Positions 15,939 to 25,441 are shown, counted from the first letter of the stretch. The stretch: DNA of 64,000 bases from CAZCVI01 sp964502145 (GCA_964502145.1 CAZCVI010000033.1:1-64000), one strand, 5' to 3'. The notes: generated by a model from the letters alone, not told the origin. Numbers and translations: made by a program.

Positions 15939-17747
15939 ATGAAACAATTACCCCATGTAATTTTAGAAACTGCCAATTTTCACGGCGGTAATGTCCCGTT
16001 ACTCAAACAAACCGTCGCGGAATTTTCCCATTTAACCCAGCAATACCCCGATATTGCCATTAAATTCCATGCGTTTAAACCCGAAAATGTCATGATGCCC
16101 GATTTTTCCTGGTATCCAGTCATCAAGAATTTTTTTATTCCTGACCCGTTATGGGCCGAACTGATCACTTTTTCCTTAGAAAAGGGGTTTCAGGTTTGGT
16201 TGGACCTCTTCTGCGTGTATGGGGTGGAGATATTGGCCAAGAATATCGCCCGTATCAGGGGTATCAAAATGCAGCCTTCCATTCTGGACAATCGCGAAAT
16301 CAGTGCCGCGCTTGAGCCATTGGATTTGTCTGACAAAGAGTTGATTGTGAATATTTCCGGGCTTGAAATTTCCCGTATTGAGAATTATATCAGACAGTTT
16401 GAGCGTTTTCATTTTAAAAATATTGTCTTGCAGTTGGGGTTCCAAGATTTCCCCACCAGGATTGAAGATTCTTCCTTGAATAAAATTTCTATCCTTCAAG
16501 CCGTTTTCCCCAGTTGTGCCATCAGTTATGCCGACCATATTTCCGCCACAGAGAGTCGTTTGGCCGTGAATTTCCCCGTGTATGCCCATGTGAAAGGGTG
16601 TTCTTATATTGAAAAACATATCTGCCAGAGTCGTGCCACCACCCAGTATGATGCTGTGGCTGCACTGGAATGTAGCGAGGTAGAGCTCATGCTGGCAGAT
16701 ATTAAAAATGTACAACACAGCCTAAACACCGGCTTTGTAACCGCCAATGAAAAGAAATATTACGATAAATCGATCCAGAAACCCGTGTTGGCAAAAAATC
16801 TAAATCCCGGTCAACTGGTCGCCCCACAGGATGTGATTTTTCGGCGTACCGATAAACCCGGTCTCAATTACCATGAAATGCAAGACCTTCAGGAGCGTTT
16901 TTTTCAACTCGCGCAGCCGTTGGTTCCTGGCGCTACCGTGACTGTAAACGATTATAAGAAACCACGGATCGCCGCTATTGTTGCCGCACGTATGGCGTCA
17001 TCCCGTTTAAAGAAAAAAGCGATCCTGCCTATACATGGTGTCTCCTCAGTGGAGCGGTGCCTTGGCAATTGTTTGAAGTTTCCTTTTACCGATGAGGTTG
17101 TTTTAGCCACGTCCACTACTGAGGAGGATGCTGTTTTGGGGCAGTATACATTAAATGGCAGGGTCCGGTTTTGGCAGGGTGATCCAGAGGATGTCATTTC
17201 CCGTTACCTTGGAGCATGCCAAGCTTACAATATTGATGTCATCATTCGCGTGACCGGTGATTGTCCGGTGGTGTCCCCCGAGATTGCCGAGTTTTTATTA
17301 AAGGCCCATTTTGCCGCGGGAGCCGATTTTACCGAACCCCGGCGTTTTCCTGTGGGTGCCAACTGCCAGATTTATAATGTGGAAGCATTAAAGCGTGTCA
17401 TCCAACTCGTAGGTCGCGCCGAATACTCCGAGCATATGACCCTTTATATGACCAATAACCCCGCTATTTTCAAAGTCAATTTTGTCGACTTGCCCGCAGA
17501 GTGGATACGGGACTATCGTTTGACCCTGGATTATCAAGAAGACCTCGATATGTTCAACGCCCTGTACGAAAAACTCGCCCAATTTAATCTTGACAGCACG
17601 CTGGTTAATGTGATCAAAATCCTGGACGAAAACCCGGCTATTCCCAAAATAAACGCCCACAAAACCCTAGTCTACAAGACCGACAAAGACCTAATTCGTC
17701 TCTTAAACGAAAAAACCACCATTACATCATCCCCGCATGTCCAGTAA
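15939..17747 (+). CDS. NeuB-like / cytidylyltransferase (SpsF/PseF-like) fusion protein
   Basis: This 602-aa protein joins two usually separate enzymes. Residues about 1-260 are a NeuB-like barrel, with LETANFHGG, KFHAF and IEKHICQSR in place of the usual family motifs. Residues about 275-310 resemble a SAF domain (PVLAKNLNPGQLVAPQDV). Residues about 343-590 are a SpsF-like nucleotidyltransferase with AARMASSRLKKKAI (349-362) and GDCP (440-443), probably making the CMP-sugar as PseF does. A separate, canonical synthase lies at 21376, so this barrel may be accessory or have another substrate. AAAGGATG precedes the ATG. The final HVQ and stop come from a GTCCAG array. Confidence 0.82.
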   Translation: MKQLPHVILETANFHGGNVPLLKQTVAEFSHLTQQYPDIAIKFHAFKPENVMMPDFSWYPVIKNFFIPDPLWAELITFSLEKGFQVWLDLFCVYGVEILAKNIARIRGIKMQPSILDNREISAALEPLDLSDKELIVNISGLEISRIENYIRQFERFHFKNIVLQLGFQDFPTRIEDSSLNKISILQAVFPSCAISYADHISATESRLAVNFPVYAHVKGCSYIEKHICQSRATTQYDAVAALECSEVELMLADIKNVQHSLNTGFVTANEKKYYDKSIQKPVLAKNLNPGQLVAPQDVIFRRTDKPGLNYHEMQDLQERFFQLAQPLVPGATVTVNDYKKPRIAAIVAARMASSRLKKKAILPIHGVSSVERCLGNCLKFPFTDEVVLATSTTEEDAVLGQYTLNGRVRFWQGDPEDVISRYLGACQAYNIDVIIRVTGDCPVVSPEIAEFLLKAHFAAGADFTEPRRFPVGANCQIYNVEALKRVIQLVGRAEYSEHMTLYMTNNPAIFKVNFVDLPAEWIRDYRLTLDYQEDLDMFNALYEKLAQFNLDSTLVNVIKILDENPAIPKINAHKTLVYKTDKDLIRLLNEKTTITSSPHVQ

Positions 17748-17801
17748 GTCCAGTAAGTCCAGCATGTCCAGATTGTCCAGTATGTCCAGTAAGTCCACAG
17801 C
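17739..17801. repeat. GTCCAG minisatellite, seven 9-bp units
   Basis: GTCCAG occurs at 17739, 17748, 17757, 17766, 17775 and 17784, with a last GTCCAC at 17793, always 9 bp apart. The three variable bases are mostly TAA, CAT, ATT or TAT. The first TAA spacer is the stop codon of the preceding gene. All units point the same way and there is no inverted partner. Confidence 0.85.
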
Positions 17802-17827
17802 AGACTCAAAAACGCGAGATAAATCCC

Positions 17828-18271
17828 ATGGAAAATAAAACACAGATTTTTGTAACCCATTCCGGGTTCATTGAACTCCCCAAAATCACAGATGGTATTG
17901 ATGGCATTATTTCAGTTGCCGAAAGCTTCACGCATGTCCCTTTTGACATTAAGCGGGTCTATTACATCTATAATCTGAATAATCCTGGTGCCATTCGTGG
18001 CAAACATGCCCACAAGGAACTGGAACAGGTGCTTTTTTGTATTGCGGGTTCTTGCACCATCGGGATTGATGATGGGGCCCAAACACAGACCGTCCGACTC
18101 GATAAACCCCATATCGGTATCTATCTGGGCAAGGAATTGTGGCACACCATGCAGGACTTTTCCCGTGATTGCATCATGCTGGTCTTGGCTTCCCAGCTCT
18201 ATAATGCAAAGGACTATATCCGCGACTATGAACAATTTAAACACTATATCGCCCAACGAAAAGCCATCTAG
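17828..18271 (+). CDS. Nucleotide-sugar 3,4-ketoisomerase-like cupin (FdtA/WxcM-like)
   Basis: This 147-aa single-domain cupin resembles FdtA/QdtA and WxcM isomerase domains, which move the keto group of 4-keto-6-deoxy sugar nucleotides from C4 to C3. The signature GKHAHKELEQVL (residues 59-70, His60 and His62) and the downstream ELWHTMQDF with a conserved His are present. Such isomerases lead to 3-amino-3,6-dideoxy sugars, but no dedicated 3-aminotransferase other than PseC is seen. It sits between the fusion gene and a membrane protein, after the GTCCAG array. The Shine-Dalgarno is weak. Confidence 0.85.
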   Translation: MENKTQIFVTHSGFIELPKITDGIDGIISVAESFTHVPFDIKRVYYIYNLNNPGAIRGKHAHKELEQVLFCIAGSCTIGIDDGAQTQTVRLDKPHIGIYLGKELWHTMQDFSRDCIMLVLASQLYNAKDYIRDYEQFKHYIAQRKAI

Positions 18272-18308
18272 CCAATTATAACCCATCATAACCGATTCAA
18301 AGAATACG

Positions 18309-20315
18309 ATGAAATTAAATCCTAAACCATTTATTTATATCCTTCTGGCCGTGGCCATTGTAATTGTGCTGGGAATAGTGATTACCGGTGGTAGCCTGTG
18401 GACATGGGCACTCCTTAAACTTAGCCAACTGGCCTATCGCTTTGAAGTTTCCTACCGTTTCAAACTCGCCTACCTCTTCGCCGCAATATTGGTCGTGGGT
18501 GTAGGACTGTGGATCTGGCGCACCATCACCGGCAAACATTCCCCGCAGATTCCAATTGGCGAACCTGGGAAAGCAGCATGGAAACATCAATCCAAAGCAG
18601 TGATTCTGTTGAGCCTGCTGGTGATATTTATCGCTTGGGCGCCTTTTATTTTTCAGGGTCAGAATACCCACGTGAAAATCTTTGATAACCTGGACAGCCA
18701 TGTCCCCCATACCAAGGTTCTGGCCGAGAGCGGAAAAGCCTTCAGCTTGAATCCCAGTACCCGGCTCGATCATTTATTGAATGGTTTGGCACTCAGTGGC
18801 GTGGATTCGGGTTATAATGTAATGACTTGGTTCTTTATCCTGCTCCCCTCGTTTACCGCTTTTGCAGTGAATGAGTTGCTGATGCGACTGGCCGCGTTTT
18901 TTGGCATGATCTTGTTATTAAAAACCCATGTGTTTAAAGATCAAGAGCGTGATTTCTGGCTTTTGACTGGCGTGTCACTCTGTTTTTCCCTGCTGCCCTT
19001 TTATCCGGCTGGTGGTCTTTCCGTGGCCGGGTTACCTTTGCTCTGGTACGGCTTTTTAAATATCAGAAACCGCTGTGGCAGATGGACCGACTTCTTAATC
19101 ATTTTTATTTTTCCCTTCTATTCCAAGCTTGCTCTGATGGGCGTGTTTATCGCCATCACGTTGACCGTGCTTTTCCTCTGGGATTGCTGGAAAAATAAAG
19201 CCATCCCCTTCCCCTTTTTTGCTGGTATTGCCCTCTTGACCGTCACCTATAGCTTTACCCATTTTCATTTGCTGTACTCTTTTATAAACCCCAATTTCAC
19301 CTCTTTTCGCGAGGAGATCGATGTGGTTGGACTTTCCACTGCCACCGCTTTTAAAAACACCATTCATAATTTTCTTTTCGACCGTATCAATGAGGTCGGG
19401 GCGCATCACATCTTTGTTCTTGGTGCCGCCGCCCTGGCGTTATCCATTGCCCTATATAAAAAAATCTCCATCACACTTCTTCCCCTGCTGGTAATCGCCA
19501 CCATGTGGACCTCTTTTCTATGGGGCTTCAAATATTGGCAACACGTGCTGCCCCTGCGGGAGAAATATCAATTCATCAATGCGTTTGATCTTTCCCGTTT
19601 TTACTGGTTTAATCCCTTTTTATGGTACCTCATCTTTGCCCTGGCATTATGGGTGATCCGCAAACATCTTCCCTGGGGAAAAGTAGTGGCTTCTGCTTTT
19701 ATTATTTTCCAGGTTCTGTTCATGCTCGTGTATTATAATTGGGAGTATCGCCATCTTTTGGGCAGGCAGAATTCCATGGTAGGTTCTCCGCTGACCTATT
19801 CCTTGAGTTTCAAGGAATTCTATTCCGAGGAATTATTTGCTCAGATCGCCCAATTTATCGGGAAACCCAAAGCCCAGTATCGCGTGGCCAGTATCGGTAT
19901 ACATCCCGGTATCAGTCAATACAACGGTTTTTACACCCTGGATATTTATACCGATATCTACTCTCTGGAGTATAAGCACCGTTTCAGAGCGATTTTTGCC
20001 CAGGAACTGGAGAAAAATGAGTTCCTAAAACGCGGCTTTGACAGCAATGCCAAGCGCTGTTTTATATATGTCAACGAATTGCACGGCAATCCAATACTTC
20101 GCGGTCTCGCATTTACACGGGGTATTACCAAATTTGAGCAACATCTAAAGATTAACCACCTCGCCTTAAATACAGATGCTTTCAAACAACTGGGCGGCCA
20201 CTATTTTTTTTCAGCCGTGGAGATTGTTAATGCCCCGCACATTCACCTGAACCTTGAAAAAGTATTTCAAAGTAAAGAATCTCCATGGAAAATCTTTTTA
20301 TATAAAGCTATTTAA
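18309..20315 (+). CDS. Polytopic membrane protein, DUF6044-like (possible glycan polymer enzyme)
   Basis: This 668-aa protein has about 11-13 membrane segments and a soluble C-terminal part from about residue 500. The loop IFDNLDSHVPHTKVLAESG (about residues 123-141) follows a hydrophobic segment and carries acidic residues where GT-C transferases have their catalytic loop. It resembles the DUF6044 group of membrane proteins found in exopolysaccharide loci, so transfer or polymerisation of lipid-linked sugars is plausible. It ends 6 bp before pseG. Family assignment is moderate and the function is inferred. Confidence 0.72.
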   Translation: MKLNPKPFIYILLAVAIVIVLGIVITGGSLWTWALLKLSQLAYRFEVSYRFKLAYLFAAILVVGVGLWIWRTITGKHSPQIPIGEPGKAAWKHQSKAVILLSLLVIFIAWAPFIFQGQNTHVKIFDNLDSHVPHTKVLAESGKAFSLNPSTRLDHLLNGLALSGVDSGYNVMTWFFILLPSFTAFAVNELLMRLAAFFGMILLLKTHVFKDQERDFWLLTGVSLCFSLLPFYPAGGLSVAGLPLLWYGFLNIRNRCGRWTDFLIIFIFPFYSKLALMGVFIAITLTVLFLWDCWKNKAIPFPFFAGIALLTVTYSFTHFHLLYSFINPNFTSFREEIDVVGLSTATAFKNTIHNFLFDRINEVGAHHIFVLGAAALALSIALYKKISITLLPLLVIATMWTSFLWGFKYWQHVLPLREKYQFINAFDLSRFYWFNPFLWYLIFALALWVIRKHLPWGKVVASAFIIFQVLFMLVYYNWEYRHLLGRQNSMVGSPLTYSLSFKEFYSEELFAQIAQFIGKPKAQYRVASIGIHPGISQYNGFYTLDIYTDIYSLEYKHRFRAIFAQELEKNEFLKRGFDSNAKRCFIYVNELHGNPILRGLAFTRGITKFEQHLKINHLALNTDAFKQLGGHYFFSAVEIVNAPHIHLNLEKVFQSKESPWKIFLYKAI

Positions 20316-20321
20316 CTTCCA

Positions 20322-21335
20322 ATGAACACAAAAACAAAAAAAGTTGTCATTTTGACCGAGGGCGGCGAGCAAATCGGGTTCGGACATATCACCCGTTGCC
20401 TCTCCTTGAGCCGAGCTTTCGAACGGGCCGGTTGGCAAACCGAGTTTTACGTTCATGGCGACCAGACCGTGGCCAGTATTTTACCCGAGCAGGTCTACGC
20501 CCTACTGGATTGGAGTCAGGTCATAAACACCGAACAACCGCCGTTTTTTCTAAAAGACGCCGCGATTGTTATCGTGGATTCTTACTTGGCCAACGACAGT
20601 GTATATGAAGAGATTTCACGGCAGGTAAAAGTACCCGTTTACCTCGACGACACCCTCCGCCTAGACTACCCCCCTGGAATTGTCGTCAATTGGAGCATCA
20701 CCGCCGCAGAGTTGCCTTACCCCAAAAGAAAAGATGTTTCCTATTTGCTTGGCCCCACTTATATTTCTTTACGGGAACCCTTCTGGCAAGTTTCCGAACA
20801 ACCCGTGTCGCCAACAGTAAAATCCGTGCTGCTCTCTTTTGGCGGCGATGACTCCAAAAATATGACCCCGCCAGTCCTGGACTTTCTCGTGTGCCATTAT
20901 CCCGAACTCACTAAACTCGTGGTTATAGGCAATGCCTTTAAAAACATCACTGAAATCCAGTCCGTCAAAGACCACCACACCCGGATTATTTTTTCCCCCG
21001 ATGGTCATGGCATGAAGCAGGTGATGCAACAATCCGATATCGCGATAGTTTCCGGGGGTCAAACCCTGTATGAACTCGCCCGTATCGGTGTACCCGCCGT
21101 GGTTGTTGCCGTGGCAGACAACCAACGCCATAATGTCCAGGGCTGGGAAAAGACCGGGTTTATTGAAAATGCCGGTTTTTGGACCGATATTCCCTTGATG
21201 GCAAATCTTGCCCAGAAGTTCCGGGAGTTATCTGCCTATGAACGACGTCTTCGTGCTACCACCAGCGGACATAATCTGGTATCAGGACTGGGTGTGGACA
21301 AAATCGTGGCATTCTGCCAGAATATGGCCGCATGA
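20322..21335 (+). CDS. pseG: UDP-2,4-diacetamido-2,4,6-trideoxy-altrose hydrolase, PseG-type
   Basis: This 337-aa GT-B-like hydrolase releases the free sugar from its UDP carrier in pseudaminic acid synthesis. It shows the glycine/histidine loop IGFGHITRC (about residues 18-26), the central SFGGDDSKNM and a C-terminal nucleotide-binding region with SGGQTLYELARIGVPAVV. It follows the membrane protein by 6 bp and precedes the synthase pseI by 40 bp, in the usual pathway order. Confidence 0.9.
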   Translation: MNTKTKKVVILTEGGEQIGFGHITRCLSLSRAFERAGWQTEFYVHGDQTVASILPEQVYALLDWSQVINTEQPPFFLKDAAIVIVDSYLANDSVYEEISRQVKVPVYLDDTLRLDYPPGIVVNWSITAAELPYPKRKDVSYLLGPTYISLREPFWQVSEQPVSPTVKSVLLSFGGDDSKNMTPPVLDFLVCHYPELTKLVVIGNAFKNITEIQSVKDHHTRIIFSPDGHGMKQVMQQSDIAIVSGGQTLYELARIGVPAVVVAVADNQRHNVQGWEKTGFIENAGFWTDIPLMANLAQKFRELSAYERRLRATTSGHNLVSGLGVDKIVAFCQNMAA

Positions 21336-21375
21336 CTATCAGTAACGACATATAAAAATAAATGGAGACACCTTC

Positions 21376-22434
21376 ATGAAAGTAAAAGAGATCAATATCG
21401 GCGGACGAATGGTAGGCGATGGGCACCCCGTTTATCTGATCGCCGAAATCGGTTCCAATCATTGTAACGACAAAGCCGTGGTGTATCGCTTGATTGATAG
21501 CGCAGCCGAAGCTGGCTTTGATGCTGTCAAGTTCCAGACCTACGAACCCCTTGAAGTCTTCAGTGGTAAAATTACCACCACCAGTGTGAAACTGGATAAT
21601 ATATATGGTCATCACCCTTGGGTCGATGTGGCGCGAGATCGTATCTTAATGCCCAGGGATTGGTTTGCCGAGATGTTTGCCTATGCCCGGCAGAAGCAGT
21701 TGCAGGTATTTTCCACCGTTCACTCCCGTAGGGATGCAGAGTTTTTGATGCCGTTCGATCCCCCAGTTTTTAAAGTGGCTTCTATTGATGTCACATACCT
21801 TGATTTCCTGGCCGATTTGGCCGCGTTTAAAAAACCCATTATCCTTTCAACCGGGATGCATTACCTCGGCGAGATCGAGGACGCCGTGGAAACGATATTA
21901 GCGGTGGGCAATTTTGATTTAGCACTGCTCCATTGCGTCTCCAATTATCCCCCCCGCCCCGAAGACGTCAACCTCAACAATATTACCATGTTGCAAAAAG
22001 CCTTTGAACTACCCGTTGGTTTTTCAGATCATCACCCCGAAAACATGATGGATGTGGCAGCCGTGGCTCTGGGTGCCTGTATCATTGAGAAACATATCAC
22101 CCTGGATCGCACCCTGGTTGGCCCGGACCATCCCTTCGCGCTCGATCCCGCGGCCATGAAAGACCTGGTCAAGAGTGTGCGGGACACTGAAAAAGCCCTT
22201 GGGTCTTATAAACGCCAGTTATCCCCATCCGAATTAAAATCACGGCTGATGACCCGCCGCAGTTTTGTGGCCCGGTTTACGATTAAAAAAGGCGACCCCT
22301 TAACCGCCGAAAATGTCAAGTTAACCCGCCCCGGCACTGGCATCCATCCCATATTCAAGCAACAGGTTCTGGGCCGCAAAGCCGCGGTGGATATCGAAAA
22401 AGAAGATGTCATCCTCTGGAACATGATTCAGTAA
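21376..22434 (+). CDS. pseI: Nonulosonate (pseudaminic acid) synthase, PseI/NeuB family
   Basis: This 352-aa enzyme condenses the free 6-deoxy-diacetamido sugar with phosphoenolpyruvate to form the nine-carbon acid. It has the full barrel signature: AEIGSNH near residue 24, AVKFQTYEP, KVASIDVT, LSTGMHYL and EKHITLDR. A C-terminal SAF/antifreeze-like domain follows (about residues 290-350, with RRSFVARFTIKKGD). Length and motifs are canonical, unlike the degenerate barrel at 15939. GGAG precedes the ATG. Confidence 0.92.
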   Translation: MKVKEINIGGRMVGDGHPVYLIAEIGSNHCNDKAVVYRLIDSAAEAGFDAVKFQTYEPLEVFSGKITTTSVKLDNIYGHHPWVDVARDRILMPRDWFAEMFAYARQKQLQVFSTVHSRRDAEFLMPFDPPVFKVASIDVTYLDFLADLAAFKKPIILSTGMHYLGEIEDAVETILAVGNFDLALLHCVSNYPPRPEDVNLNNITMLQKAFELPVGFSDHHPENMMDVAAVALGACIIEKHITLDRTLVGPDHPFALDPAAMKDLVKSVRDTEKALGSYKRQLSPSELKSRLMTRRSFVARFTIKKGDPLTAENVKLTRPGTGIHPIFKQQVLGRKAAVDIEKEDVILWNMIQ

Positions 22435-22452
22435 GGGAACGAGGGAATAAAC

Positions 22453-23424
22453 ATGAAAATCAGACCGTATCAACAAGGCGATGAAAAAGAGATATTGGAA
22501 TTGGATGCGCGGGAACTTCCTTCTATATGGAACCGTCGAACATTGGCGAATTGGCACTGGAAATTTACCAGCACCAATCCTGCAGGCCATTCCCTCATCT
22601 GGGTAGCCGAACATAATGACCATCTAATCGCCCATTTTGCCGCTGTGCCCTACAAGTTAAAAGTACTGGACCAAGTCGTGACCGCGTCCCATACCATTGG
22701 GGCCCTGGTGGACAAAAAATACCAGAACCGTGGACTCTTAAAATTTGTCGGTGAAAAATTAATGGAAGAGCAGGCCAAGCACAATATCCCTTTCACCTGG
22801 GGGTTCCCCAATCGCCTCGCCCATAAATTCGAGAATATCGTGTTGAATTACCGTGACCTGCTTATTTTTGATGAATGGAAACTTAGTAAAGCCAACCTCA
22901 AAACCAGTCCGGTCAATGATTCTTTCCTACCTATTACTGTTTTTGACCAAGAGTACGACCGCTTATGGGAAAGCTGTTCCGTCCAATATCCCATCGCTGT
23001 AAAAAGGGATCATATTTATTTAAACTGGCGTTATTTGTCGCGTCCCGACTGGAAATATTTCCCTTTCGCGTTATATCAAGATAACCAGCTCAAAGGCTAT
23101 ATTGTCTTGAAATTATACCAAGAAGACACCACGCTGCGCGGGCATATCGTGGATATTTTTGCCCATCGTGATGATGAAGAAACCCTGCATGAATTAATCC
23201 GGGGTGGTTTGAATGTGTTACAAGGCCATCACGTAGACGAGGTGACCATCTGGTTTTGGGGCAATTCCTTGGTGGAGAAACTATTTACCGAAAATGGTTT
23301 TGAGCGAATGACCATTGATCGTCCCTTGATCCTCCGTTTAAATAAAGAACATCCATACCAGGATAAAGTTATTGATAAATCCTTGTGGTATTTTACCATG
23401 GGGGATTCAACCGAGATTATATAA
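22453..23424 (+). CDS. GNAT family N-acyltransferase (candidate PseH step)
   Basis: This 323-aa GNAT-fold protein begins MKIRPYQQGDEKEILEL and has the acyl-CoA pantetheine motif GALVDKKYQNRGLL near residues 86-99. The second half looks like a second GNAT-type lobe, making it almost twice the length of classical PseH. In the pseudaminic pathway an N-acetyltransferase acts between PseC and PseG; no other candidate lies near, so this is the likely one. Its longer form may accept a different acyl group. GAGGGAA precedes the ATG. Confidence 0.8.
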   Translation: MKIRPYQQGDEKEILELDARELPSIWNRRTLANWHWKFTSTNPAGHSLIWVAEHNDHLIAHFAAVPYKLKVLDQVVTASHTIGALVDKKYQNRGLLKFVGEKLMEEQAKHNIPFTWGFPNRLAHKFENIVLNYRDLLIFDEWKLSKANLKTSPVNDSFLPITVFDQEYDRLWESCSVQYPIAVKRDHIYLNWRYLSRPDWKYFPFALYQDNQLKGYIVLKLYQEDTTLRGHIVDIFAHRDDEETLHELIRGGLNVLQGHHVDEVTIWFWGNSLVEKLFTENGFERMTIDRPLILRLNKEHPYQDKVIDKSLWYFTMGDSTEII

Positions 23425-23440
23425 TAATCAAAAGAAAAAA

Positions 23441-23878
23441 ATGAAAATGAAATTACATCACATTGGTAAAGTGGTTAAGGATCTCGAAGAAGCGCGGCTC
23501 TATTATCACCAAACCTTTGGTTTGGAAGCATGGGGAGAACCCGTCATAGACCCGATTCAAAAAGTGGAAGTATTATTATTAAACACCGGTTATGGCGCTG
23601 AAGTCACCATCGAGTTAATTCGCCCATTGGGTGAAGATTCCCCAGTGTACCGTTTCTTAGAAAAAAAAGGCGGTGGCCTTCATCATCTTAGCTTTGCAGT
23701 GGAAGATATCCATGCCGCCATCAGTTATCTCGAAAGCCAAGGTGCCAAAATTCTGGGCGATATTGTGCCCAGCACCGCCCACCAAAGCAACCCCAGCGCC
23801 TGGCTCTACACTTCCTCGCGGGAACTGGTCGAACTAATTGAGATAAATTCATCCCCCGATGTCCAGCCAGTCCAGTAA
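23441..23878 (+). CDS. VOC family protein (methylmalonyl-CoA epimerase-like)
   Basis: This 145-aa vicinal-oxygen-chelate protein has two beta-alpha-beta-beta-beta modules. Metal ligands are visible in LHHIGKVV (near residue 6), GGGLHHLSFAVED (about 78-90) and ELVEL near the end. The closest look is to methylmalonyl-CoA epimerases and related acyl-thioester or keto-acid enzymes. It is directly followed by an acyl-adenylating enzyme, so an acyl substrate is plausible. ATGs at 23441 and 23447 are both possible. The C-terminal VQPVQ and the stop are built from two GTCCAG repeat units. Confidence 0.83.
   Translation: MKMKLHHIGKVVKDLEEARLYYHQTFGLEAWGEPVIDPIQKVEVLLLNTGYGAEVTIELIRPLGEDSPVYRFLEKKGGGLHHLSFAVEDIHAAISYLESQGAKILGDIVPSTAHQSNPSAWLYTSSRELVELIEINSSPDVQPVQ
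23861..23878. repeat. GTCCAG minisatellite, two units at a gene end
   Basis: GTCCAG occurs at 23861 and 23870, 9 bp apart, followed by TAA (23876-23878), the stop codon of the VOC gene. This is the same design as the array at 17739, where GTCCAG plus TAA also ends a gene. Confidence 0.7.
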
Positions 23879-23908
23879 AAACCACCACTCCCAAAAAGGT
23901 ATAATCCC

Positions 23909-25438
23909 ATGAAACTACACGATTGCAAAAACTTTTCAGACATTATTTATTATCAGGCTGCAGAAAATGGCCAACGGGTTTTTATTTACGATGTCCGTAG
24001 CGAGCGTACCTATACTTTTGCCAGATTCAACCAAGTTGTTGAACAGACCGCCAATTTTCTGCGTGCCAAGGGCGTGTTACCCGGCGACCGCATTACCGTT
24101 GTGATTGAGAACTCCCCCGAGTATTGTTTCTTTTATTTTGCCGTGATACGTATCGGGGCTATTTTGAATCCTATGCCCTTTACCTCCCATAAAGAGGAGA
24201 TTCAAAAAAATGTGCGTCTGGTTGAACCCCGCTTGATCTTCATTGATACCCGCAAAGAACGCGAATTCAGCGGAACAGGAACTGAAAATATTATTTTTTT
24301 ACCCGTGGGCGCGGAACGAAAATTTGAAGAAAGCATCGCCACCTTCCCCACTGAATTGACAGAAACCATCCCCCTGCTAGAACACCACCCCGCTTGCCTT
24401 TATTACTCTTCCGGCACCACCTCCGATCCCAAAGGCGTATTATATTCAAATCGTAATATGATTGCCGATATTTCCTCTATTTGCCGTGGTTTTAAGTTCA
24501 GTTTTGAACAAGAAGTGCATCTGATCATGCTGCCGTTAGGGCATACCGCGTCCACCAATTACTCTCTTTTGCCCTGCGCCTATTCCGGCGGCAAGATTGT
24601 GATGGCCGAATCATTCTGGCATATTCGCAATAAAATCTGGAAATTGATCCAAGAGCATCGGATCACTTATATGGAAGTCGTACCCACCGTGTTATATTCC
24701 ATATTAAATATATATCGCCAACCAATCGCCGAGGATACTTCTTCCATGCGTTTTGTGGGCTGTGGTTCAGCCCCCCTGCAAAAGGGAGTGCAGGAACAAT
24801 TTTATGAGCGGTTCCATTTAAAAACCGCCAATCTTTATGGCTTATCCGAGACCGGTCCCACCCATATTGATAATCCTCTGGCACCAAACTGGCAGCCCGG
24901 TAGTATTGGCGTGCCATTGGATGTGAATGAAGTTAAAATCGTCGATGACAGAAACCACCCCTTGCCACCCAATGAAACCGGTGAAATCGTGGTGAAAGGC
25001 GAGAATGTGTTTGTCGGGTATTATAAAAACGAAAAAGTCTACCATGAAGTCGTGATTGATGGCTGGTTCCATACCGGTGACCTCGGTTATAGGGATGAAA
25101 AAGGTATTTTTTATTTTAAAGATCGCAAAAAAGATTTGATTATCAAGGGCGGAATGAATATTGTGCCGGGCGAGATTGATGAGATATTAATGCTTCATCC
25201 CGCTGTAAAAGAGGGTGTCACCATCGGTGTACCGGATGAGATGTTCGGCGAAGAGGTGAAAAGTTTCGTGGTGGCCAAAGATCACATGACCGTGACCCCC
25301 GATGAGATTATCGCCCACTGCGGCCACTATTTACCTAAAACCAAGATTCCCAAATACGTCGAGATTGTAGCCGATATCCCCAAGACCCATTCTGGTAAAT
25401 TATTACGAAAGAAGTTACGAGAGTTGAGCGCGGACTAA
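23909..25438 (+). CDS. Acyl-adenylating enzyme (AMP-dependent synthetase/ligase)
   Basis: This 509-aa member of the ANL superfamily activates a carboxylic acid as acyl-AMP and passes it to CoA or a carrier protein. Core motifs are present: YSSGTTSDPKGV (residues 166-177), LYGLSETGPTH, HTGDLGYRDEKG and the C-terminal catalytic Lys in THSGKLLRKK. An acyl carrier protein gene at 27424 in the same gene string suggests acyl-ACP formation. A role in supplying an unusual acyl group for amino-sugar acylation is inference; the acid is unknown. Confidence 0.9.
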   Translation: MKLHDCKNFSDIIYYQAAENGQRVFIYDVRSERTYTFARFNQVVEQTANFLRAKGVLPGDRITVVIENSPEYCFFYFAVIRIGAILNPMPFTSHKEEIQKNVRLVEPRLIFIDTRKEREFSGTGTENIIFLPVGAERKFEESIATFPTELTETIPLLEHHPACLYYSSGTTSDPKGVLYSNRNMIADISSICRGFKFSFEQEVHLIMLPLGHTASTNYSLLPCAYSGGKIVMAESFWHIRNKIWKLIQEHRITYMEVVPTVLYSILNIYRQPIAEDTSSMRFVGCGSAPLQKGVQEQFYERFHLKTANLYGLSETGPTHIDNPLAPNWQPGSIGVPLDVNEVKIVDDRNHPLPPNETGEIVVKGENVFVGYYKNEKVYHEVVIDGWFHTGDLGYRDEKGIFYFKDRKKDLIIKGGMNIVPGEIDEILMLHPAVKEGVTIGVPDEMFGEEVKSFVVAKDHMTVTPDEIIAHCGHYLPKTKIPKYVEIVADIPKTHSGKLLRKKLRELSAD

Positions 25439-25441
25439 AAA

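Noticed and set aside
17739..17801. CRISPR array
   Set aside because: Repeat units are 6 bp with 3-bp spacers; no CRISPR-length repeats or cas genes are present.
17672..17860. - strand frame with repeated Trp-Thr-Tyr
   Set aside because: It is only the reverse reading of the 9-bp GTCCAG array; a 9-bp period keeps any frame open, and no start signals exist.
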